A DNA stretch of 64,000 bases from Bradyrhizobium sp. BR 10289 (GCF_019455385.1 NZ_JACOFR010000018.1:96656-160655); one strand, 5' to 3'. Counted from the stretch's first letter, positions 43,577-52,038 are shown. Program-made: numbers and translations. Notes: generated by a model not told the origin, from the sequence alone.

Positions 43577-43604
43577 AAACTCTATTCGTGCGACGCGCCT
43601 GCGC

Positions 43605-43877
43605 TCAGTGCACGCTCACCGCCTGCAGCTCGTTGCTCCAGGCATTCGCAATCGCGGCTTCGCGGCTGTCGGTCAGCATGATCGGCGTGCCGTCGGCGGC
43701 GTGGAGCGCGAAAAGCTTGAGACCCGGCGCGATCTTCGGCGCCTCGGGGAACAGGCCCGGTACGTCCTCGGAGCGGATCTGCTTCACATAGGCGATATGA
43801 CCTTCGCCCAGGGTTGCCAGCGTCTCGGGCGAGACGGCTTTGGCTTCGTATTCGAACGCAACGTGACCTTCACTCAT
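43605..43877 (-). CDS. DUF1150 family protein
   Basis: A 90-residue alphaproteobacterial protein. MSEGHVAFEYEAKAVSPETL, the conserved GEGHIAYVKQIRSEDVPGLF and the C-terminal LFALHAADGTPIMLTDSREAAI ANAW match DUF1150. The function is unknown; it is repeatedly paired with a small heat-shock protein gene, as here, 50 bases downstream of hsp20 on the same strand, and so is likely co-induced by heat. Confidence 0.9.
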   Translation of the reverse strand: MSEGHVAFEYEAKAVSPETLATLGEGHIAYVKQIRSEDVPGLFPEAPKIAPGLKLFALHAADGTPIMLTDSREAAIANAWSNELQAVSVH

Positions 43878-43927
43878 GGTCTCGACTCCTTCACAGAACT
43901 AAGCGGTCGAGTCCGCTACTCGTTCCA

Positions 43928-44353
43928 TTATTCGTGCTCATTGATAGCGATTGTCTTAACGATCCTCTCCGGTTCAGGCCGGGCAAGATCGATCGACAAC
44001 AGCCCGTTCTTCAGATCCGCACCCAGCACCAGCATCCCCTCGGCCAGCACGAAGGTACGCTGGAAGTGGCGCGCGGCAATGCCGCGATGGATGTATTGCC
44101 GGGTCTTGTCGTCCTGCTGCCGTCCGCGAATGACGAGCTGGTTTTCCTCAATGGTTACATCGAGTTGGTCGCGGGTGAAGCCGGCGACCGCCAGCGTGAT
44201 CCGTAAGCGTTCGGGCTGGCCGTCCGCTTGGCCGCACCTCTCGATATTGTAGGGAGGGTAGCCGTCGGCGCCTTTGACGACCCGATCGAGCACGCGCTCG
44301 ATCTCGTCGAAGCCCAGCAGGAAGGGACTGGAGAGCGTTGGAACACGAGACAT
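43928..44353 (-). CDS. Hsp20 family small heat-shock protein
   Basis: A 141-residue holdase. The alpha-crystallin domain runs from about 45 to 135 (PERLRITLAVAGFTRDQLDV, NQLVIRGRQQ, RHFQRTFVLAEGMLVLGADL KNGLLSIDLARPEPER). The N-terminus MSRVPTLSSPFLLGFDEIER is like rhizobial class A proteins (IbpA-like). A sigma-32-like promoter and a hairpin over the ribosome site (both listed) suggest heat control at two levels. Followed by the DUF1150 gene. Confidence 0.93.
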   Translation of the reverse strand: MSRVPTLSSPFLLGFDEIERVLDRVVKGADGYPPYNIERCGQADGQPERLRITLAVAGFTRDQLDVTIEENQLVIRGRQQDDKTRQYIHRGIAARHFQRTFVLAEGMLVLGADLKNGLLSIDLARPEPERIVKTIAINEHE

Positions 44354-44359
44354 AGTTTA

Positions 44360-44383
44360 CAAAGTCCTCTCGAAGCGACTTTG
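44360..44383 (-). promoter_or_regulatory. candidate RNA thermometer hairpin in the hsp20 leader
   Basis: On the minus strand CAAAGTC and GACTTTG pair as a 7-base stem around GCTTCGAGAG, and the GAGAGGA ribosome site lies in the loop and downstream arm, 7-8 bases from the ATG at 44353. Weak stems of this sort can open with heat. It is not a canonical ROSE element (no clear UUGCU box). Confidence 0.45.
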
Positions 44384-44420
44384 GTGTTTCGGGGCCCGGG
44401 AGCGGCACCCCTTGGTCTGC

Positions 44421-44450
44421 AATATGGGCATATCCCCGTGTGGGTTCAAG
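44421..44450 (-). promoter_or_regulatory. sigma-32 (RpoH)-type promoter for hsp20
   Basis: The minus strand reads CTTGAA (44445-44450), 16 bases, then CCCATATT (44421-44428), matching alphaproteobacterial RpoH promoters. The predicted transcript would begin about 60 bases before the hsp20 ATG. Confidence 0.75.
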
Positions 44451-44652
44451 GACGTAGCGGGAGTGCTGTGGATGGGCCGCTTTGCCGCCGCCCGCTCTGC
44501 TATCGCACAAAATGCTGTCAGTTTGGCGTGGCCGGCAGGCGCGCTTGCGGGTCGACTCTGCGGGGGCGGTTTATCGCAATGAAAACAGCGCCCCTTCTAC
44601 GGTGCATGGGGTTGTTTTCGCGCTTTGAAGCGGGCGGCCCTTTGGAACCCGG

Positions 44653-45738
44653 TCAGGCCTCGATCCGCGTCCGCCCATCGCCGCTGAACAGGTGCAGCTT
44701 TTGGCGCACCGCCGCGACCCGGATCCTCGCGCCGACGGCGGGGGCCTGGGTTCCGGGGATGCGGACGATGACTTCGCCGGGCGGCAGCTCGCCCGGGGTG
44801 GCCGCGACGCGCTGCTCGTCCTGGGCGCGCGAGCCGTACACGAAGGTCTCCGCGCCGACGCGCTCGATGGCTTCGACGGTGAGCCCCAGCGCGACACCGC
44901 CTGATGGCGTCTGGTCGGTGATCACAAAATCTTCGGGGCGGATGCCGAGGATGCCGGCCTCGCCCGCGCTGCCGCCAAGCTGCGATGTGATGTCCTCGGT
45001 GCGCGCCGACATCAGGTTCATCGGGGGCGCGCCGATGAAGGAGGCGACGAAGGTCGTCGCCGGCTTCTCGTAGATCGCCAAGGGATTGCCGACCTGCTCG
45101 ACCTGTCCGCCGTTCATCACGACGAGGATGTCGGCGAGCGTCATGGCTTCGAGCTGGTCGTGGGTGACGTAGATCGAGGTGACGTTGAGCCGGCGCTGCA
45201 GCTTACGGATCTCGACGCGCATCGAGATTCGCAGCTTGGCATCCAGGTTCGACAGCGGCTCGTCAAACAAAAATACTTTTGGCTGACGCACGATGGCGCG
45301 GCCCATCGCGACGCGCTGGCGCTGGCCGCCGGAGAGCTGGCGCGGCTTGCGTTCCAGCATCGGCGTGAGCTCGAGCACGCGCGCGGCTTCCTCGACGCGC
45401 GACTTGACCTCGGCCTCCTTCATGCCGCGATTGCGCAGGCCGTAGGCCATGTTGTTGTAGACGGTCATATGCGGGTAGAGCGCGTAGTTCTGGAACACCA
45501 TCGCGATGTCGCGATCGGCGGGCTCGATCTCGTTGACGACACGGCCGCCGATGTCGATCTCGCCGCCGGTGACGGTCTCCAGGCCCGCGACCATGCGCAG
45601 CAGCGTGGACTTGCCGCAGCCGGAGGGGCCGACCAGCACGCAGAACTGTCCGTCGGCGACATCGACGTTGACGCCCTTGATGGCCTCGAAGCCGCCGGTA
45701 TAGGTCTTGCGGACGTTGCGCAGGGTGACGTTAGCCAT
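44653..45738 (-). CDS. ugpC: sn-glycerol-3-phosphate ABC transporter ATP-binding protein
   Basis: A 361-residue MalK-type ATPase. It starts MANVTLRNVRKTYTGGFEAI, with Walker A VGPSGCGKSTLLRMVAG, signature LSGGQRQRVAMGRAIVRQPK, Walker B VFLFDEPLSNLDAKLR and the His-switch YVTHDQLEAMTLAD. The C-terminal TOBE/regulatory domain covers about 235-361. It energises import of glycerol-3-phosphate or glycerophosphodiesters and is the last gene of the ugpBAEC unit, starting seven bases after ugpE. Confidence 0.93.
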   Translation of the reverse strand: MANVTLRNVRKTYTGGFEAIKGVNVDVADGQFCVLVGPSGCGKSTLLRMVAGLETVTGGEIDIGGRVVNEIEPADRDIAMVFQNYALYPHMTVYNNMAYGLRNRGMKEAEVKSRVEEAARVLELTPMLERKPRQLSGGQRQRVAMGRAIVRQPKVFLFDEPLSNLDAKLRISMRVEIRKLQRRLNVTSIYVTHDQLEAMTLADILVVMNGGQVEQVGNPLAIYEKPATTFVASFIGAPPMNLMSARTEDITSQLGGSAGEAGILGIRPEDFVITDQTPSGGVALGLTVEAIERVGAETFVYGSRAQDEQRVAATPGELPPGEVIVRIPGTQAPAVGARIRVAAVRQKLHLFSGDGRTRIEA

Positions 45739-45744
45739 AACTCT

Positions 45745-46593
45745 CTACTTCTCGGTCTCGACCAGACCGCGCACGAACAACTTCTGCATGACGACGACGA
45801 CGAACACCGGCGGCAGCATCGCCAGCACGGCCGTGGCCATCACGATCGGCCATTCGGTCAGCGCGTCGGTGGTGGTGATCATCTTGCGGATGCCGACCTG
45901 GATGGTCTGCATGTCGTCGCGGGTGGTGATGAGCAGCGGCCAGAGATATTGGTTCCAGCCGAGGATGAAGAGGATCACGAACAGTGCCGCCATGTTGGTG
46001 CGCGACAGCGGCAGCAACGTGTCCCAGAAGAAGCGCAAGGGGCCGGCGCCATCGATGCGCGAGGCTTCGAGCAATTCGTCCGGCACGGTCATGAAGAACT
46101 GGCGGAACAAGAGCGTCGCGGTGGCCGATGCGATCAGCGGCAGCGCGAGCCCCGCATAGCTGTCGAGCATGTGCAGATCGGCGACGATCTTGTAGGTCGG
46201 ATAGATGCGCACCTCGACCGGCAGCATCAAGGTGATGAAGATGATCCAGAAGATCGGCATCCGGAAGGGAAAGCGGAAATACACGATCGCATAGGCCGAG
46301 ATGATCGAGATCGCGATCTTGCCGATCGCGATCGCCAGCGCCATCACCAGCGAGTTCAGCATCATGTTGCCGACCGGCTCGCGGGTCGAGCCGCTCGTGC
46401 CGACGAAGATGGTCTGGTAGTAGACCTCGAAGAAGTGCCCGCCCGGCAGCAGCGACATCTGACCGTTGGCGATCAGCGCGTTGTCCTGGGTCGAGGCGAC
46501 GATGGCGATGTAGACCGGAAAGGCGACGATCGCGATTCCGATCCACAGGATGGCGTGGGCGATGTAGCGCCGGAAGCCTTCTTCCTCGACCAT
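45745..46593 (-). CDS. ugpE: sn-glycerol-3-phosphate ABC transporter permease UgpE
   Basis: A 282-residue permease with six membrane segments. MVEEEGFRRYIAHAILWIGI is the first segment region and the ATPase-coupling EAA loop is EASRIDGAGPLRFFWDTLLP. It is the MalG-like partner of ugpA, whose stop it overlaps by one base, so the two are coupled. Confidence 0.92.
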   Translation of the reverse strand: MVEEEGFRRYIAHAILWIGIAIVAFPVYIAIVASTQDNALIANGQMSLLPGGHFFEVYYQTIFVGTSGSTREPVGNMMLNSLVMALAIAIGKIAISIISAYAIVYFRFPFRMPIFWIIFITLMLPVEVRIYPTYKIVADLHMLDSYAGLALPLIASATATLLFRQFFMTVPDELLEASRIDGAGPLRFFWDTLLPLSRTNMAALFVILFILGWNQYLWPLLITTRDDMQTIQVGIRKMITTTDALTEWPIVMATAVLAMLPPVFVVVVMQKLFVRGLVETEK

Positions 46594-47474
46594 CAGTAGG
46601 TCACCTTGCGTTCGACGAAGCGGAACTGGATTGCCGTGAGCACGATGACGAGGACCATCAGGATCACCGATTGCGCCGCCGAAGAGCCGAGATTGCCGCC
46701 GAGCAGGCCGTCGGAATAGACCTTGTAGACCAGCGTCACCGTCGACGTGCCGGGACCGCCGCGGGTCATGGTGTCGATGATGCCGAAGGTGTCGAAGAAG
46801 GCGTAGACGATGTTGACGACCAGCAGGAAGAAGATGGTCGGCGACAGCAGCGGGAAGGTCACGGTCCAGAACCGGCGCATCGGGCGGGCGCCGTCGATCG
46901 CGGCGGCCTCGAACACGCTCTTCGGAATCGCCTGCAGGCCGGCCAGGAAGAACAGGAAATTATAGGAGATCTGCTTCCACGCGGCGGCGAGGATGATCAG
47001 CGCGGCGGCCTGGTCGCCGTCGAGCAGCGGATTCCAGTCGATGCCGAGCGCGCGCAGGTAACGCGCGAGCACGCCGAGTGAGGGATGCAGCATGAAGATC
47101 CAGAGCACGCCGACGACCGGGGGCGCCACGGCGTAAGGCCAGATCAGCAGCGTGCGGTAGAGCATCACACCGCGCAGCGGCTTGTCCGCCATCACGGCGA
47201 GCAGCAGCGCGAAGGACAGCGACAGAACCGCGATCGCGAACGAGAAGAAGAAGGTCCGCAGGATCGAGGCGAAATAAGCGGGATCCCTGAACAGCTCGAC
47301 GTAATTGTCGAACCAGACGAAGGTGGTCGAGAGGCCGAAGGCGTCCTGGAGCAGGAACGATTGGATCACCGCCTGCAGCGCAGGCCAATAGAAGAAAATC
47401 AGGACGATCGCGAGCTGCGGCGCAACCAGCGCGTAGGGCAATAGCTTTGATTGGAAAATGGCTTGCTTCTGCAT
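46593..47474 (-). CDS. ugpA: sn-glycerol-3-phosphate ABC transporter permease UgpA
   Basis: A 293-residue MalF-like permease. MQKQAIFQSKLLPYALVAPQ begins the first segment, and the coupling loop is EAAAIDGARPMRRFWTVTFP. Six segments are visible. It pairs with UgpE to form the channel for glycerol-3-phosphate; ugpB is upstream after 46 bases. Confidence 0.92.
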   Translation of the reverse strand: MQKQAIFQSKLLPYALVAPQLAIVLIFFYWPALQAVIQSFLLQDAFGLSTTFVWFDNYVELFRDPAYFASILRTFFFSFAIAVLSLSFALLLAVMADKPLRGVMLYRTLLIWPYAVAPPVVGVLWIFMLHPSLGVLARYLRALGIDWNPLLDGDQAAALIILAAAWKQISYNFLFFLAGLQAIPKSVFEAAAIDGARPMRRFWTVTFPLLSPTIFFLLVVNIVYAFFDTFGIIDTMTRGGPGTSTVTLVYKVYSDGLLGGNLGSSAAQSVILMVLVIVLTAIQFRFVERKVTY

Positions 47475-47520
47475 GATGGGTGGCGCCGGCAGGGCCTTGC
47501 GGCCTGCCGGCGCCTTCGCC

Positions 47521-48837
47521 TTATTTCACGGCGGTCTTTTCGAACTGCCGCAGCATCGTGTTGCCGCGCTCGACGGCGGCATCGAGCGCCTGCTTGGCGG
47601 TCTTCTTGCCGGCCAGCGCCTGCTCGATCTCTTCCGACCAGACGTCACGAAGCTGAACCATGTTGCCGAGGCGCAGGCCGCGCGAATTCTCGGTCGGCTC
47701 CTTGTTGGTCAGCTCGAGTAGCGGGGTCTCGAGGAAAGGCTGGTCCTTGTAGAAGCCTTCCTCCTTCGCCTTGGCGTAGGCCGCCTTGGTGATCGGCAGA
47801 TAGCCCGAGGCCTTGTGGATATAGACCTGGCGATCGGTGTCGGACAGGAAGGTCAGGAATTTCGCGACGCCCTTGTATTCCTCGGCCGACTTGCCGCCCA
47901 TGACCCAGAGCGAGGCGCCGCCGATGATCGAGTTCTGCGGTGCGCCCTTGATGTCGGGATAATACGGCATCGGCACGGCGTTGAAGGCGAACTTGGCCTG
48001 CGCCTTGACGTTGCCGAAGAAGGCCGACGAGGTCAGGTAGATCGCGCACTCACCCGAGGTGAAGCGGCCTTCGCCGGTGTTCGTGCGGCCGGCGTAGTCG
48101 TAGATCTTGTCCTTCTGCAACTCGACCAGCTTCTCGAGATGCTTGACCTGGAGCGGACCGTTGAATTCGAGCTTGGTGTCGAAGCCGTCGAGACCGTTGG
48201 CCTTGCTCGCGAGCGGCACGTTGTGCCAGGCGGAGAGCTGCTCGAGATTGACCCAGGTGACCCAGGAGCCGGAGAAGCCGCAGGTCGGATGACCGTTGTC
48301 ATGCAGCTTCTTGGCGGCCTCGAACGTCTCCGGCCAGGTCTTGGGGATTTCGATATTGTTCTTCTTCAGCTCGTCGAGGTTGACCCACATCACGGTCGAC
48401 GACGAGTTGAAGGGGAAGGACAGCATCTCGCCCTTCGAGGTCGAATAGTAGCCGGTGATGGCGGAGAGATAGTTCTTCGGGTCGAACTTCTCGCCGGCCT
48501 CGGCCATCAGCTTGTAGACCGGCTTCACGGCGCCGGTCGCCGCCATCATGGTCGCGGTGCCGACCTCGAACACCTGCATGATGTGCGGAGCATTGCCGGC
48601 GCGGAACGCGGCGATGCCGGCGTTCATCGTATCGGGGTAGTTGCCCTTGTAGGTCGGGATCACCTTGTAGTCGGTCTGCGACGCGTTGAAGTCGTTGGCG
48701 AGCTTGACGATGACGTCGTTGTTGGCGCCGGTCATCGCGTGCCACCACTGGATTTCGGTCACGGCCAAGGCCGGTGAAGCCGACATGCCAACTGCGATTG
48801 CAACAGCGGCAGCCGTCCTCAAATGTCGAAGAGCCAT
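47521..48837 (-). CDS. ugpB: sn-glycerol-3-phosphate-binding periplasmic protein
   Basis: A 438-residue solute-binding protein from the ATG at 48837 with a signal peptide (RTAAAVAIAVGMSASPALAV, cleavage near ALA). The UgpB features are seen: TEIQWWHAMTGANNDVIVKL, YKGNYPDTMNAGIAAFRAGN APHIMQVFE, and the mature C-terminal LTNKEPTENSRGLRLGN. It delivers glycerol-3-phosphate or glycerophosphocholine to UgpAE. A candidate PHO box lies upstream at 48902-48919, in keeping with phosphate control of ugp. Confidence 0.93.
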   Translation of the reverse strand: MALRHLRTAAAVAIAVGMSASPALAVTEIQWWHAMTGANNDVIVKLANDFNASQTDYKVIPTYKGNYPDTMNAGIAAFRAGNAPHIMQVFEVGTATMMAATGAVKPVYKLMAEAGEKFDPKNYLSAITGYYSTSKGEMLSFPFNSSSTVMWVNLDELKKNNIEIPKTWPETFEAAKKLHDNGHPTCGFSGSWVTWVNLEQLSAWHNVPLASKANGLDGFDTKLEFNGPLQVKHLEKLVELQKDKIYDYAGRTNTGEGRFTSGECAIYLTSSAFFGNVKAQAKFAFNAVPMPYYPDIKGAPQNSIIGGASLWVMGGKSAEEYKGVAKFLTFLSDTDRQVYIHKASGYLPITKAAYAKAKEEGFYKDQPFLETPLLELTNKEPTENSRGLRLGNMVQLRDVWSEEIEQALAGKKTAKQALDAAVERGNTMLRQFEKTAVK

Positions 48838-48901
48838 CAAGTAAACCTCCCTCAGCCGTCCTTTGGCCGTCAAAAAGAAGCGCTTGCGCTAGCAGCGCTG
48901 T

Positions 48902-48919
48902 ATGACGTTCACATGACTG
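48902..48919 (-). promoter_or_regulatory. candidate PHO box upstream of ugpB
   Basis: The minus strand reads CAGTCAT, GTGA, ACGTCAT: two near-copies of the 7-base PhoB half-site CTGTCAT with the required four-base spacer (11-base period). It lies 65 bases before the ugpB ATG. Confidence 0.65.
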
Positions 48920-49068
48920 TGTAAGCGGGAGAAACGAAAGCAGCAAGCGCTGCCAAATGGGAAGCCGTCAAATAGGCGAAGACGGTGCCGGCAGCCTCCT
49001 CCGTTCGCAGTGCACAGGCGTGCCTGCGCCGCAGTGCGGCATTAATTATGCGAAGGTGGTGAGGGCCC

Positions 49069-50271
49069 CTAGCGCTTGCGCTCGGGGCCGCAGACCGTGC
49101 CTTTCGCGACCATCGCATCGATCTCGGCCTTGGAGTAGCCGAACTCGCCCAGCACCTCGGTCGCGTGCTGGCTGAATTTCGGCGGCAGGCGGCGCAGGCT
49201 CGGCTTGCTGCGGTCGAGCCGGATCGGCGAGGCCACGCCCTTGTACCAGTCCTTCTCGATCACATCACCGCGGGCGATGGTGTGTGGGTTCGTCAGCGCC
49301 TGGTCGATCTTCTGCACGGGGCCCGCCGGCAGGCCCGCAGCCAACAGGCGATTGCACAGCGGCTCGGCCTCGTGCTGGCTGAACACGGCGGCAAGCTCGG
49401 CGCGCAGCGCCTCGCGATTGGCGATGCGGTCCTTGTTGCGGGCAAAGCGCGGATCGGTGCCGAGCTCGGGCTTGCCGATTTCCTTCGCGAGCTTGCGGAA
49501 GGTGCCGTCATTGCCGACGCCGATGAAGATGTTGTCGGTCTTGGTCGGGAAGATCGCGTACGGAACGAGGTTCGGATGCTCGTTGCCGGTGAGCGACGGC
49601 GGCTTGCCGTGCATGAAATAGTTCGCGGTGTGCGGATGCATGATGGCAAGACCCGTCTCGTAGAGCGTGGTCTCGAGGAACTGGCCTTTGCCGGAGCGCT
49701 GCCGCTCGGAGAGCGCCATCAAGATGCCGATCGCGGCATAAAGCCCGGTGCCGATGTCGACCAGCGGCACGCCGATCCGCATCGGTCCGCTCTCGGGCGA
49801 GCCGGTCGCGGCGATCATGCCGGTCATGGCCTGGATGATGGCGTCATAGCCGGGATTGCCGCCGCGCGGACCGTCGGCGCCGAAGCCGCAGATCCGGCAA
49901 TGCACCAGGCGCGGGAATTTTTCGCGCAGGACTTCGTTGCCGATGCCCCACTTTTCGAGGGTACCGGGCTTGAAATTCTCGATCAGGACGTCGGCCGTCT
50001 CCAGCATCTTCAGCAGCACGATTCGGCCACCCTCGGAGGCGAGGTCGAGGCCGATCGAGCGCTTGTTGCGGTTGATGCCGATGAAATAGGCGGCGTCTTC
50101 GTCGTGGAAGGGAGGGCCCCAGTCGCGCACCTCGTCGCCCGCAGGCGGCTCGACCTTGATCACGTCGGCGCCATGGTCGGCGAGGATCTGGGTGCAGTAG
50201 GGACCGCCGAGCACGCGCGTGAGATCGATGACGCGCAGTCCGCTCATTGCGCCTAATGCTGCCTCAGTCAT
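49069..50271 (-). CDS. CaiB/BaiF family III CoA-transferase
   Basis: A 400-residue enzyme of the same family as the one at 1604 but from a different branch. GLRVIDLTRVLGGPYCTQIL, GADVIKVEPPAGDEVRDWGP and the probable catalytic aspartate D172 in VPLVDIGTGLYAAIG are seen. The substrate is unknown; members use succinyl-, formyl- or other CoA donors. It stands alone, between the ugp promoter region and the ohr gene, on the minus strand; an ATG at 50247 is an alternative start. Confidence 0.9.
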   Translation of the reverse strand: MTEAALGAMSGLRVIDLTRVLGGPYCTQILADHGADVIKVEPPAGDEVRDWGPPFHDEDAAYFIGINRNKRSIGLDLASEGGRIVLLKMLETADVLIENFKPGTLEKWGIGNEVLREKFPRLVHCRICGFGADGPRGGNPGYDAIIQAMTGMIAATGSPESGPMRIGVPLVDIGTGLYAAIGILMALSERQRSGKGQFLETTLYETGLAIMHPHTANYFMHGKPPSLTGNEHPNLVPYAIFPTKTDNIFIGVGNDGTFRKLAKEIGKPELGTDPRFARNKDRIANREALRAELAAVFSQHEAEPLCNRLLAAGLPAGPVQKIDQALTNPHTIARGDVIEKDWYKGVASPIRLDRSKPSLRRLPPKFSQHATEVLGEFGYSKAEIDAMVAKGTVCGPERKR

Positions 50272-50444
50272 GCCTTCGCTTCCCTGTGTCGATATTCGAT
50301 CACAGGCCTAGCGAGGTTTGTTTGCGCCAGCAATGGGCTGCCGCGTAGGGCCGCATGCGCTGCCGCGGTGCAATCCCGCAATGTGGGAAATCAGCGGAAG
50401 CGGCCGGCCCGAGGGGGATCCCGGGCCAGCCAATTCGCCCTGGA

Positions 50445-50870
50445 TCAGACGACCGTCAGGCGAACGTCGACATTGCCGCGCGTGGCATTGGAGTACGGGC
50501 AAACCTGGTGTGCCTTCTCGACCAGCGCTTCGGCATCCTGACGGGAGAGGCCCGGCAGCGAGACGGCCAGATCGATATCGAGGCCGAAACCGCCGGCCGA
50601 GCGCGGGCCGATGCCGACGGTCGAGGTCACGGAGGCGTCGGCGGGGACCTTGGGGCCGCCCTGCGAGGCTACGAATTTCATCGCGCCGATGAAGCAGGCA
50701 GCATAGCCGGCCGCAAACAGCTGCTCGGGATTGTTGCCGGCGCCGCCGCCACCGCCGAGCTCCTTCGGCGTGGTGAGCTTGACGTCGAGCGCGCCGTCGA
50801 GGGTGGCAGCATGGCCGTCACGGCCGCCGGTGGCTTTTGCGCTGGTCTTGTAGAGGACGTTCACGGACAT
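50445..50870 (-). CDS. ohr: organic hydroperoxide resistance protein Ohr
   Basis: A 141-residue OsmC/Ohr peroxidase from the ATG at 50870. The two redox cysteines are in GYAACFIGAMKF and KAHQVCPYSNATRGNVDV, and the conserved NPEQLFAAGYAACF is present. It reduces organic hydroperoxides using lipoylated proteins. It is divergent from ohrR, with two palindromic sites between them. Confidence 0.96.
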   Translation of the reverse strand: MSVNVLYKTSAKATGGRDGHAATLDGALDVKLTTPKELGGGGGAGNNPEQLFAAGYAACFIGAMKFVASQGGPKVPADASVTSTVGIGPRSAGGFGLDIDLAVSLPGLSRQDAEALVEKAHQVCPYSNATRGNVDVRLTVV

Positions 50871-50926
50871 TGTCGTCTCCCTTGGGGGCTTCGGGTTGGG
50901 GTGCAGCTCATATCGCAGACAATTAG

Positions 50927-50938
50927 ATTGCGCGCAAT
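50927..50938. promoter_or_regulatory. ohr-ohrR palindrome 1
   Basis: ATTGCGCGCAAT is a perfect 12-base palindrome within a longer imperfect one (CAATTAGATTG...CAATTGAAAT). It lies nearer to ohr and shares the CAATTG words of the second site, fitting OhrR operators. Confidence 0.65.
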
Positions 50939-50961
50939 TGAAATCGGCATGTCTCACATTT

Positions 50962-50975
50962 AATTGTTCGCAATT
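50962..50975. promoter_or_regulatory. ohr-ohrR palindrome 2
   Basis: AATTG-TTCG-CAATT is a perfect palindrome within TTTAATTGTTCGCAATTGAA, about 50 bases before the likely ohrR start. Such TACAATT-like sites bind OhrR dimers. Confidence 0.65.
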
Positions 50976-51026
50976 GAATATGCCGCCGGCCGGCCCCAGA
51001 ATGGAGCAAACCCTGTGAGATTCTCG

Positions 51027-51485
51027 ATGCCCCGGAAGTTATCGGCGCTGGACCCGCTGCGCCTCGACAACCAGATCTGCTTTGCGGTCTATTCGGCCGC
51101 GCATGCCTTCAACCGCGTCTACAAGCCGCTGCTGGACCGGCTCGGCCTCACCTATCCGCAATATCTGGTCATGCTGGTGCTGTGGGAGCGCGACGATGTT
51201 CCGGTCAAGGACATCGGCGAAAAGCTGTTCCTGGACTCAGGCACGCTGACGCCGCTGCTGAAGCGCCTCGAGGCGGCACACCTGGTCAAGCGCACGCGCA
51301 GCAGCGAGGATGAGCGCCAGGTGCTGATCGCGCTGACGCCGCAGGGCCACGCACTGAAGGAGAAAGCGCGTAGCGTGCCGCCATCGATCCTGGCGGCATC
51401 AGATTGCTCGGTGTCGGAGCTGGTCGCGATGAAGGACGAGATCGTGGCGCTGCGGGATCGGCTGAATGCGGTGATCGGGGAGTAG
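51027..51485 (+). CDS. ohrR: MarR-family peroxide-sensing repressor OhrR
   Basis: A 152-residue winged-helix repressor from the ATG at 51027 (in-frame TTG 50964 and GTG 51015 are possible). The redox cysteine is in LRLDNQICFAVYSAAHAFNR, as in OhrR of Xanthomonas and Bacillus. The DNA-reading helices are in GEKLFLDSGTLTPLLKRLEA and the wing carries TRSSEDERQVLIALTPQG. Oxidation of the cysteine by organic hydroperoxide would release ohr. It is divergent from ohr. Confidence 0.92.
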   Translation: MPRKLSALDPLRLDNQICFAVYSAAHAFNRVYKPLLDRLGLTYPQYLVMLVLWERDDVPVKDIGEKLFLDSGTLTPLLKRLEAAHLVKRTRSSEDERQVLIALTPQGHALKEKARSVPPSILAASDCSVSELVAMKDEIVALRDRLNAVIGE

Positions 51486-51489
51486 GGGC

Positions 51490-51732
51490 TTAAGAAAGCC
51501 GCTTCTTTGTGAAAGCCCGACCCGAGTGGGACTTCAGGTAGGCCTCGAACGCGAGCGCCTTATGCTTGTCGGGGAAAGCGCAGTACCAGATCAGCTTCCA
51601 CGGCTTGAATTTGGCGGTGTGGGTGGATTTGCCGGCATTGTGCTCGGGAAGCCGTCGCTTCAGATTCTCAGTGGCCCCAACATATTCTTGGTCAGGAAAC
51701 CCGATGCTGCGGAGGATGTAGACGTACCACAT
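51490..51732 (-). CDS. small GIY-YIG nuclease family protein
   Basis: An 80-residue UPF0213-like single-domain protein. The motif is WYVYILRSIGFPDQEYVGAT with the catalytic-type arginine in ENLKRRLPEHNAGKSTHT and a glutamate in LAFEAYLKSHSGRAFTKK. Stand-alone proteins of this size are widespread and their role is not settled; it need not be mobile. It ends five bases from the convergent ohrR stop. Confidence 0.85.
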   Translation of the reverse strand: MWYVYILRSIGFPDQEYVGATENLKRRLPEHNAGKSTHTAKFKPWKLIWYCAFPDKHKALAFEAYLKSHSGRAFTKKRLS

Positions 51733-51784
51733 TGACGGCTCGCGTCTGGGCAGTCGTTCGGTGGGAATCTCATCACCAGTCCGT

Positions 51785-51869
51785 CTTCGCCCTTCGGGCT
51801 ACGCCGGACACCACGCTTCGCCCTTCAGGCTGCGTCGTGGCTGCGCCACGCGTAGCCCGAAGGGCGAAG
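51785..51869. repeat. 20-base inverted repeat next to tRNA-Ala
   Basis: CTTCGCCCTTCGGGCTACGC (51785-51804) and GCGTAGCCCGAAGGGCGAAG (51850-51869) are perfect inverse copies 45 bases apart, with a third related copy (CGCTTCGCCCTTCAGGCTGC) between. On the minus strand this lies directly after the tRNA-Ala 3' end and may end its transcript. Confidence 0.85.
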
Positions 51870-51871
51870 CG

Positions 51872-51947
<76 letters not shown>

Positions 51948-52038
51948 TTAACTCTTGGAATGATCCTGGGGGATCATTCCCGACCGGCGAGCCTTCCGAC
52001 TCGCGCGGTGCACCCTTTTTCACAGATCAGGACCGATC

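Noticed and set aside
44360..44450. Canonical ROSE thermometer before hsp20
   Set aside because: The multi-hairpin layout and UUGCU box next to the ribosome site were not found; only a short stem is present.
51490..51732. GIY-YIG protein as a homing endonuclease
   Set aside because: Only 80 residues, a single UPF0213-like domain, and no intron or interrupted target gene next to it.
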